A stretch of DNA of 64,000 bases, taken from NCBI GenBank assembly GCA_947247005.1, contig OX365947.1, forward strand, positions 6,491,030-6,555,029. The letters are read 5' to 3'. Under the pieces are notes generated by a model, which was given only the letters and a program-made list of their open reading frames with translations, did no database searches and was not told where the DNA came from. The position numbers and the translations under genes were made by a program. This document shows positions 56,031-64,000 of the stretch, piece after piece. Source of the DNA: Spisula solida. Taxonomy: Eukaryota > Mollusca > Bivalvia > Venerida > Mactridae. The number at the start of each line of letters is the position of its first letter. Position 1 is the stretch's first letter.

Positions 56031-56805
56031 AGCTGTCAAAAAGCATATCAACAAAGCAAACTAGAGAAACTTCTACAATGTTACATCCATTACAAAAGGA
56101 TTGGACCACAAGTTATTCCATCTTTACATATCGGCCCTCTTTAATAATGAGTTTAACTGTTATGAGGTAAACAGACATGTTTAAAAACATTGCTTGCACT
56201 TACTGTCACAGGTCTTGTAGTTTTACCTTTAGAACACGCTGCAGTTATGGCAACACTTTGTTGACAATGTCTTTATATACACTAATGCTTATCTTTATGA
56301 TTGTACTTTTAACACGAAGTCATGCTGTTCTGTTTTTAAGACGTTTGAACAATGCGTAAATATAAACAACATAACCTTGAAATAGGTCGATAACATGAGC
56401 TCGTTTCGTGACATTGACAAAATCTGAGTTCCGTCCGAGCGTTACATCGGTTTGCAATGCCGCCAGAGCCAGAGTGAAAATAGAACAATTCTCTGACGGG
56501 ACTGAGAAGCGGTGTATCGGGATATATTTATACCGTGGTTTTGCAAGGTGGACAAAAATTCACAAGGCGGACAAACTGTATAGATGTAATTGATTTTTGA
56601 CACAAGTTTTAAAATAATCACAATGTTGGAATAGAATTTACAAGTTTAGTATAGTGCGCCCACGATAATGAGAAAGCTGTGAGATTTTAGTACATTCCCA
56701 AAAGGTGGTACACGAATTACTTCTACTATTAGTGCTTTTTAGTACAAAACTGATTATATATGTTTACTAAATTAATTCGTAAACATTAATTTTGCAACAC
56801 TTGGC
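56031..56805. other. No gene seen
   Basis: Short open frames without domain or splice support. Confidence 0.35.
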
Positions 56806-57060
56806 CTAGATATCCTAGTGGTTGAGCGTCCGCTATGAGTGCGGGAGGTCCCGGGTTAGATCCCAGACCGCGTCATACCAAAGACCAAATAGAAATAGTA
56901 CCAGTATTGCCCTTGCTAGACGCTCATCATAAAAAGGGAAACTGGCTTCTCTCCTCTCATACCCTCGTGGCGATGGATAACATCAGGAATGAGGTTTCGA
57001 GAGTGATTAATACAACTTGGAAAAACTTGTTTCACAATTGACCTAAAAACATTAGAATCA
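56806..57060 (+). mobile_element. tRNA-derived SINE
   Basis: tRNA-like head with box A CCTAGTGGTTGAGCG, an anticodon-type stem TCCGC/GCGGG, and box B GGGTTAGATCCC. It is followed by a body with GGGAAACTGGCTTCTC and CTCGTGGCGATGGAT that is not tRNA. Confidence 0.75.
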
Positions 57061-57213
57061 ACTCAATCTGATTAAAACATTTATCCTCCAACCCGCTACG
57101 CTATCGGTAAGGCTATCTTTGGGCTACCAACCAAGTTGGGTTGTAAAACTGAAAAGCGTTTCAGAAATAAAATTGGTACGTAGAATGTTATCCTATTGAC
57201 TAACAAGCCACTA

Positions 57214-57902
57214 CTACAGTGTAGCAATATCATGTAACTCTGACAGGACTAAAGGCTTCAAATCCAAGACGAAATATGTTAGCAGATAATATTAAGTCGG
57301 ACAGGGAAGGCAGCACTCAGCTTAACCAGCCGAACACAGAAAACAGAAAAAAACCACAAGATACAATGCCCACCTGAACCAGCCGAGCACAGAAAACATA
57401 AAAACATAAAAGGCACAATGCCCAACTGAATAAGTTATAATCCTCCCATGTCCAAGCTGTAGAAATTCTAAATGAACCAGTTTCAGCAATCAAAAAGCTA
57501 AATGCCCAAGCTGAATGACCTAGTTCCAACAGTAAAATGGCTGAAATACATAGTTTTAGCATTTGCTCCGCCTCGAGAACAAAATTGGCCGTAAGTATTT
57601 TATTTCTTCACCGATTTGAAATTGAAATATTGGCCATTCTAAGTGGAAATATATGCTTTCCATAAAATGTAGGATCTCTTTTAGCAGCTCTGCCGTTTTT
57701 TCTAGCACTCAGATAGGGGTCGTTTATTTCGTGAAAGGCTCATATTGTTTTCCCTTAGACTTGCGAATGTTTCATAAAAATCGGTATCGTTAGAAATAAA
57801 ATACGTGCTTACGGCTATTTTCGTTTTCTAATGTAGACACTTTTCGTCTTGGATGTGATGTCTTTTGTTACGTCAGAGACACGTGGCATTGCTATATTGT
57901 AC
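57214..57902 (+). mobile_element. Foldback MITE family C, copy 3, interrupted
   Basis: Left end CTACTACAGTGTAGCAATAT; right end GACACGTGGCATTGCTATAT. Between them GTAAGTATTTTATTTCTTCA matches the full copy at 31816. The left arm is interrupted by a family A repeat. Confidence 0.75.
57283..57556 (+). repeat. Dispersed repeat family A, copy 12, nested in MITE C
   Basis: Starts GATAATATTAAGTCGGACAG and runs to GAAATACATAGTTTTAGC. It contains two CCAGCCGAGCACAGAAAAC-type units. TTAGCA occurs on both sides and may be a target duplication, although part of it may belong to the repeat itself. This copy best defines the ends of the family. Confidence 0.8.
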
Positions 57903-58756
57903 TTTGTGATATATTGTGATTCGTAACTTGATATAATTGTAATTCAATATAACACCATGGCATATTTCAAGAGTTTCACGTCATATGCACATAACATACA
58001 TGTTTTGTTAATGATTTCGTGGTCAGTAAGTCAGATAAGGGCTAGATTATCTAATAAGTACGCCACATCATACTAAATCGATTTCCTGTTTCATTGTATA
58101 AAAATCTCTAACTTATAAACACTTACCACGCATTATTTTATAAATATCAGTACATATTCATTATGTATATAAATACACCTCATTGATTGTGTTTAATTAG
58201 ATCGTCATCTTCTCTGTACCGAACAATTAACCCACAAACCCTTTTATGTGAGACGTATTTAGCTAAGAATATTATAAAAAATCATCCTTAAAGTGCAACT
58301 AGTAAATATTTTAAGTGAAATAAAATATGTGACATTCCTCATAGCTAAATGATCACTGTGTGGTATATGCCATTCGTTAAGAAACAAATAGGCAAATTCA
58401 GCGACGTTATACAGCTGAGGAATAAACAGTACTTGTAAGCAATACTCAGGAAATAATCAACAAAAAACAACAATAACTCGAAACAATAAAAAATGAATTG
58501 GACACGGCAACAAACTTCAAACTGGAAAAATAAATAATAATACTCGTAAACAATGAACGTAATCATTGAAACCAAGAACTGGAAAAGTATTTTGATACTT
58601 TTGAGAAGAAAATAGGATGAATAGTAATTAAATACTTCACATTTTTAATTATCACACCAACGAATTTTAACTTTGGTCGCAACTTTTGACGTTACGTCAT
58701 ACTAAAATACATTAAATTGAACTGAAAGTAAACAATGAACAGACCTACTTGCTTAC
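57903..58756. other. No gene seen
   Basis: AT-rich sequence. Confidence 0.35.
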
Positions 58757-59030
58757 GTAATCCCTGATGGGACGAAAGGCTGCAATGATATATCTCCAAT
58801 TAGACCTGTCTTTGGCTGTTTTGTGTGCCTCACCCTACGATAACCCCAGTTCAGTAAGTTCAAGTTATTAAAGTTCTTCGCCCAGCTTCAAGCAGCCTTT
58901 GTCCACCAGGTTTACGTTTCCAATGAGGTGTCAATCGAAGAGCAACCTTTGGCAGTCGGAACTAATGGCATTCCATTCTGAACACATAACCTAGCCATCG
59001 TAGCCATCTCTGTTTGATCTAGATGGATAT
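58757..59030 (-). pseudogene. RTE-like LINE, C-terminal end of pol
   Basis: Minus-strand reading gives ELGLS, a stop where Trp is usual, then GEAHKTAKDRSNWRYIIAAF and RPIRDYVS. This is the typical end of RTE/craniate-type LINE polymerases (pattern W..A..A.DR..WR..V.A). Upstream MARLCVQNGMPL and RKPGGQR fit, with frameshifts. Confidence 0.75.
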
Positions 59031-59215
59031 TCTTTGGTAAACATAGTAAGTAAGTAAAGTATTTATTTTACGAGCCTAGTATACTTGCAATAATACAATA
59101 TTCCATTCCCGTCCAATGGCATATTATTTTATTTTGATGTAGAATAGTAGGCCCTATATCTGCTAATTTTCTGAATTATGCCTCCACGGAATTTAATTTC
59201 CACCAAACCAGATAA

Positions 59216-59457
59216 CCTGGCCCCGATCTTCCGAAGCGTCTCAAGTAGAAATCTCATCTCAAATTGAGATTTTGCTCAAATCAGAGTCAAACTTCGAGAT
59301 AAATTGGAAGTTCAAGCTCTTTAAATTTTACTTTTATAAACTTCAAATAAGGTTTTCTGTTTTGTGATGCAAATTTTGAGTCCAGTTTCCGATGGAAATT
59401 ATCTAAAAAAAACACATGGCAAATTTGAGATGAGATTTAGCTTAGATTGAGATGTTT
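59216..59457 (+). mobile_element. Foldback MITE family E, copy 2 (right end truncated)
   Basis: Left end CCTGGCCCCGATCTTCCGAA then inverted ATCTCATCTCAAATTGAGAT. The right end stops at GAGATGTTT without the final CGGGAGATCGGG. Confidence 0.75.
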
Positions 59458-59713
59458 GGTCCCGATCTCCCGAAGCATCTCAGTTTGAGAAAAAAACTCA
59501 TCTAAAATATTGGCATGTGTCTTTGTGTTAATTCCAATGAGTGACTGGACTCAAAATTGGTAGCACAAAACAGCTACACTATTTTGAGTTTATAACAGTA
59601 AAATTTCAATATCTTAACCTACAGATTTGCCTCTAACACAGACTCTGATTTGAGCAAAATCTCAATTTGAGATGAGATTTCTACCTGAGATGCTTCAGGA
59701 GATCGGGACCAGG
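59458..59713 (+). mobile_element. Foldback MITE family E, copy 3
   Basis: GGTCCCGATCTCCCGAAGCA to AGGAGATCGGGACCAGG, with AAATCTCAATTTGAGATGAG inside. It abuts copy 2 directly. Confidence 0.8.
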
Positions 59714-59781
59714 CTAAACATGTAAGTGATACTTTTGTCCTAACCTACAGGATAGGCTGGAAATAATACAACACTAGATAC

Positions 59782-60019
59782 TGAGCGAGTTCAGCTGACT
59801 TACGAGGGTAAACTCGATTAACTAGAGTTCCAGCAATCGGGACACTTCGGACATTTTTTTACGAATCACGTATAAATGTCGTACGGACTGTTCAAATTGC
59901 TTGTTTACCCTGTAATTTAACTATTTTCGTTTTGCTGAAGAGCTCCAAGAGTTAGTTTATTTCTATATTCTTACGCCACTAGAGTAACTCAACTTAAGAA
60001 GGACAGCTGAACTCGCTCA
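59782..60019 (+). mobile_element. 238-bp MITE
   Basis: Inverted ends TGAGCGAGTTCAGCTG and CAGCTGAACTCGCTCA with looser inner matches (CTAGAGT/ACTCTAG). Confidence 0.7.
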
Positions 60020-60696
60020 ACCTTTTAATATCTGTCAAGTTATGTTAAGGGTGCAACTTGCAAACATCAAAGTCACGGACAATGTTTTATATCAAATTGT
60101 GGATGACCATGTACCGATCACTTCCCCTTAATTACTGGTGATATAAGCTTTGACATAAATGTTCTCTGACCAGATTGGGTTGAAATGTATGCTTTAATGT
60201 TAATAGCCCCATACATGTTCGTTCAAAAGATCAATATACAAGAATATAATAAATATAAGTTACATGCATACAGTTTCTTGCTCAGTAATTAAATTTGATG
60301 GTTAAAAACAAACAACGGCAATTTGATATTAGTACATACAATTTTCTTTGTGATTATGGTTCTACAATGATCCTAAACCTAAACAAATATACATTTGATG
60401 AGTTCCTTTGTAAGGAAATGTTGATAATGATGTAGTCTGGCTCCCGGCGTACTATGTGTTTTAGTAACATAGTGATCTAGGGGAGGTAATTCAGACTAAT
60501 AATGATGCAGTTAAAGATCCTATACAAACCACAAGGTACAGATGTTAAAGAAGTTTAATTTGAACGTAAATTAAGATGTCCTTAAGTATTTTGATAAACA
60601 GTACGCAGGGGACCTGTCCATGAATATGTAGAACCATCAGTGTGTCCGAAACTTTATAATCGTCTCTGGTACATGGAGCATGTATCTTCCATTATT
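60020..60696. other. No gene seen
   Basis: Includes a single family F end near 60550-60606; otherwise featureless. Confidence 0.35.
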
Positions 60697-60780
60697 GTCG
60701 TGGTCAAGTGTTTGAAGTGCTTAGTGCGCTGGATTGGTAACCCGGCCACCAGGTTTCGATTCCCGGTCGCTGCAAGCCAT
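60697..60780 (+). mobile_element. tRNA-like SINE head
   Basis: Box A-like AAGTGCTTAGTGCGCTGG and box B-like GGTTTCGATTCCCGG at tRNA spacing. Imperfect stems and a non-tRNA continuation (CATAGCTAGCC) argue against a functional tRNA. Confidence 0.55.
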
Positions 60781-61224
60781 AGCTAGCCTTCAACGAAAAT
60801 TGACAACAATATCGATTGTTCTTCGCATTAGGGAAGTAACTGGTTTCTTGTGTAAGGGTAGGTTAATGATTATGACGAAGTCCAGGAACTCGGTTATGTG
60901 AATCAGCCGCTCACTCGGAACATCTCGACCATTTCTACGGAATTCTATTTATCCGGCGTTACGTCAGTAGCGATAAATGCCGTACGGACCGTTACGATTG
61001 TCAGCCGCCGTCGTTAACCTGAAATAACCGAACCAATTATTATAAAGGGGCAACAACTCAAACGGGATTAAAACGTTCGATCGTTTGCTATATTCGATCA
61101 ATATAGATACGCGTCGCACATTCACAACAGTGATCGTCAACTATCTTTGGTATGTGAAGCGGAACGTGACACATGAATGTCAATGTACTATAAAACACTC
61201 TCTCCTTCCCACACCATTTATTCC
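60781..61224. other. Possible promoter-proximal region
   Basis: A CpG-containing stretch (60900-61140) and GACGT/CGTTACG motifs before the TATA-like site. No exon found. Confidence 0.3.
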
Positions 61225-61233
61225 TATAAAAGG
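61225..61233 (+). promoter_or_regulatory. TATA-like element
   Basis: TATAAAAGG, about 300 bp upstream of the candidate start exon at 61524. The link is inferred. Confidence 0.3.
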
Positions 61234-61523
61234 AGATGTTTATCTTATGTCAGTATTTAAATAAAACGAGTCTTTTTACGAAAATTCATTATTAATGAGT
61301 AGCCTTATCAGGTTTAACAAGCATTACATCTTCGTTAAGTAAAATTGGTCCAGTGTTGTGACGTTTTGATATCGAGAGTGTTTTCACTAAATGTAACATT
61401 CGTGTCGCGCGCTATTTCGTGACACAAGCGGTAAAGTGAGTGCTGTAACTTAACGTAGAAAAATAAATTTGTGACAAATTGGAGTTTAATCTTTGATTTT
61501 ACTTGATCACCGTAAACACAAAA

Positions 61524-61540
61524 ATGGCAAGAAAAGTTCC
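61524..61540 (+). CDS. Candidate first coding exon of a gene running off the window
   Basis: ACAAAAATGG gives a good start context. Five full codons (MARKV) plus two bases precede a consensus donor GTTCC/GTAAGTATCC. No downstream exon could be joined before the window ends, so the product is unknown. Very short, hence low confidence. Confidence 0.3.
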
Positions 61541-62157
61541 GTAAGTATCCTTTGTTTTATTTTATCAAAATTACCTAATATTGTTTTGAATAAGCATATA
61601 CGTGTATTTTTTTAAATAAAACACGCTGCATGTTAATTTGTTACTGTCATATGAAAACTGTATTGTGTTATTTGTATGTTCACATGGGCCTATGGCTTAC
61701 TGAAATTTAAAATAAACTGTCTATCTATATATGTTAATTGATCAAGCCATAATACGTGCTCTGATGTTTTTAATCAGAAGGGTGTGGATGTTCTACAATT
61801 TGTCAAATTACGTTCAAGCAAAGCCCGGATGTGGGGAGTTGTATTTACCAGCCTACAAGACTTCGTATATAGAAGTACAGTAATATACATTATAAAAAAT
61901 GCACAAGTATGAAACGTTGAATAATTAATCGTGCTGTTTCCTGCCAATGTGTGTGTACAACATAACATCAATAGTAAATTAAACCACAACGGGGATAAAT
62001 GCTTGAAAACTATTCTTAATTAATTAATGGTCTTATCATTCAAATAAGGTTCTACCAAGTTAAGATACCAAGTTGAATTAAAATGTTTCACATCGACATA
62101 CAATCACGATTTCAGCTTCAAAATAAAGACTACCTCTGTTAGAAATATATCTATGAT
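61541..62157. other. Possible intron; nothing else seen
   Basis: AT-rich sequence after the donor at 61541. A minus-strand frame at 61774-61989 has a signal-like start but no further support. Confidence 0.3.
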
Positions 62158-62515
62158 GTTGGCATGATGGTCGAGTGGATAACGCACTTGACTACTGATC
62201 GAGAGGTCCCTTGTTCGAATCTCGACCGGGACACTTGGTCATTTCTGAAATGCTTTTCAGTGTTTCCCACTCAACTAGAGATGAACTGGTTGGAAACCCA
62301 GAGGTAGTCCCGCGTGTGTCAGTGCTATACATCGGGCACGTTAAAGAACCAGGGAGTCTATTCGGAACGAGCTAGGGTAACGCACCCAAATTCCTTGTAC
62401 CACAACTGTTTCTCTTCTACTCCTTGTCCCGTCCCTTCAGCAAAAACACACGACCCCATTAGAATAAAGTACTTGCACTTTCATGGGTTATACTTGACCG
62501 AAAGGCCTAAATAGT
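62158..62515 (+). mobile_element. tRNA-derived SINE with conserved core
   Basis: tRNA-like head: box A ATGGTCGAGTGGATAACGC, anticodon-like stem, box B TTGTTCGAATCTCG. The body contains GGGCACGTTAAAGAACCAGG, a block I recall from the central domain of a widespread molluscan SINE superfamily. It ends near CCGAAAGGCCTAAATAG. Confidence 0.8.
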
Positions 62516-63105
62516 TACATACATACAAAGTCAGTTTTTCAAATGGTCGTAATGTGGCCTTGTCATTGAGGTTATACTGTACAAGTACATGCATAATGAC
62601 GTCACAGTATGTTCTTATTTTCGCCACACGATGTCCTGAGTCATTACAAATTCTCTTCAGACGTTTTTGAAAATTCAAATCAAAATATTGATTGGATCAT
62701 TTTAATCCCCTGTGACTCAACCCTCAAACGAAACATAAAACACCGCTAACTTAATCCACATTCATCAAGTTAATACTGTATAAGGCAATATACGCAGACC
62801 AAGTTCAAACAGTAGATTGATATTCAACCAGTGCAAACTGTACAGTACACACCTCACTGATTTACGTACACATTTTATCTCTTAATGTATACATAAACTT
62901 GTTAATTCAATTACCATTTACATTAATTTCCCACATTCCGCAATACGACTATCGTCCAATTTTAATTTATTCAATGAGTTGACATTTGTAAGGTGAACAA
63001 AGTGAAAGCGATGATAAGTCGTGTAATAAATTAAAACCGTTAATCAGCGTATGCCTCATTTAATTAAGAAATACGGCAAACTCACAACCGTTAACCGGCC
63101 TGTGA
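62516..63105. other. No gene seen
   Basis: AT-rich sequence. Confidence 0.35.
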
Positions 63106-63648
63106 CACATGACAGTGTATACCTGAGACCCATGACGACAAATCCTGGAACCCATGAGCCCTGAGGCACATGACACTGTAAACCTGGGACCCATGACGGC
63201 AAACCCTAGAACCCATGAGCCCTGAGGCACATGACACTGTATACCTGGGACCCATGACGGCAAACCCTAGAACCCATGAGCCCTGGAGCACATGACACTG
63301 TATACCTGGGACCCATGACGGCAAAACCTAGAACCCATGAGCCGTGAGGCACATGACACTGTATACCTGGGACCCATGACGGCAAACCCTAGAACCCATG
63401 AGCCCTGAGGCACATGACACTGTATACCTGGGACCCATGACGGCAAACCCTAGAACCCATGAGCCCTGAGGCACATGACACTGTATACCTGGGACCCATG
63501 ACGACAAAACCTAGAACCCATGAGCCGTGAGGCACATGACACTGTATACCTGGGACCCATGACGGCAAAACCTAGAACCCATGAGCCCTGAGGCACATGA
63601 CACTGTATACCTGGGACCCATGACGGCAAAACCTAGAACCCATGAGCT
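63106..63648 (+). repeat. 61-bp tandem repeat, about 9 copies
   Basis: Unit GGGACCCATGACGGCAAACC, CTAGAACCCATGAGCCCTGA, GGCACATGACACTGTATACC, T. Units are nearly identical, with CGTGAGG/CCTGAGG and AAACC/AAAACC variants. The period is not a multiple of three. Confidence 0.95.
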
Positions 63649-63689
63649 GGTATATTTCTCCATCCTGTTAATTGGATGGGTTTCTACAT

Positions 63690-63768
63690 AACCTAGTTTC
63701 GTGCTATGCTGTTTCTCTTAAGCACTGCCTTTCCTGTCCGGTTGATTGGTTATTATCTTTCAGACGAA
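63690..63768 (-). repeat. Dispersed repeat family A, copy 13
   Basis: Inverse of GATAATAACCAATCAACCGG followed by ACAGGAAAGGCAGTGC. Only the 5' end is present, directly after the 61-bp array. Confidence 0.65.
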
Positions 63769-64000
63769 TTTATGAATAGGGTCTATTCTATTTTGAGGTA
63801 TGCTCAAAAACAAGTTTTTCACATTGGTAAGATAAATTGGTAACAAATGTCGAATAGCATCCGTCTTATTTGGTATGCTGTTTAGGAGATGTAAAAATGT
63901 CTTAAAAGTACGAATAGTATGACATGAAAGCTGACCTCGTTTATAATGCCCGAATTAACAAAACAATGGGGGTCTATCCTAAGAGTCACGAAGCATGTAT
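63769..64000. other. No gene seen
   Basis: Plain sequence to the window end. Confidence 0.35.

Noticed and set aside
60697..60780. Functional tRNA gene
   Set aside because: Box B has an extra base, the stems are imperfect, and the sequence continues as a SINE-like body. The heads at 55.5, 56.8 and 62.2 kb were rejected as tRNA genes for the same reasons.
63060..63324. Minus-strand frames across the 61-bp array
   Set aside because: The period is not a multiple of three and the frames change from unit to unit; not coding.

Overview
The window looks like a stretch of a bivalve (or at least molluscan) nuclear genome. It is AT-rich and has spliced genes with GT-AG introns. It carries an achatin-type neuropeptide precursor, a Mab-21/cGAS-like protein of the kind expanded in bivalves, a WSC-domain receptor, and a dense load of non-autonomous DNA transposons, foldback elements, SINEs, dead LINEs and minisatellites. 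No prokaryotic operon, CRISPR array or rRNA was seen. The species cannot be named from the sequence alone.

Layout. 1-4.6 kb is transposon-derived: a 610-bp TA-flanked MITE, then a 3.3-kb element with terminal inverted repeats (TIRs) and nine copies of the 15-mer GGGGACGGACGTTAC. 4.8-5.9 kb holds the last two exons of an immunoglobulin-superfamily gene; the intron between them is filled by a minisatellite that copies the splice donor. 11.0-14.7 kb is the achatin-like precursor gene: TATA box, 5'UTR exon, 2.8-kb intron, coding exon, poly(A) signal. 15-19.2 kb is repeats, including a hAT element with a perfect 8-bp target duplication. 19.5-21.2 kb is a single-exon type I receptor (C-type-lectin-like plus WSC ectodomain, tyrosine-rich tail). 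23.8-24.7 kb is a 54-bp minisatellite. 26.9-29.0 kb is a cGAS-like/Mab-21 protein with apparently intact nucleotidyltransferase acids. 29.3-30.7 kb is a dead LINE. 30.7-34.6 kb is nested foldback MITEs. 35.6-37.0 kb (minus) is an orphan class A GPCR. 39.6-44.5 kb is a 4.8-kb inverted-repeat element built around about 52 copies of a 42-bp unit. 45.6-47.6 kb is LINE debris. 49.8-52.8 kb has a MITE, a 105-bp perfect direct duplication and an LTR-like unit. 53.3-55.3 kb (minus) has a candidate terminal exon and a secreted prepropeptide ending in a glycine- and cysteine-rich 51-residue module. 55.5-64 kb is SINEs, MITEs, an RTE-like LINE tail, a candidate promoter plus first exon at 61.5 kb, and a 61-bp minisatellite.

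The genes do not form one pathway. Two (the cGAS-like protein and perhaps the cysteine-rich peptide) look like innate-immunity genes. One is a neuropeptide gene, one an orphan neuropeptide-type GPCR, and one a signalling-type surface receptor. The most unusual items are the cysteine-rich prepropeptide, the minisatellite that multiplies a splice donor, and the two large TIR elements with G-rich subterminal repeats. A repeat family with at least 13 copies (family A below) recurs through the whole window. All calls come from reading the sequence; no database search was done.
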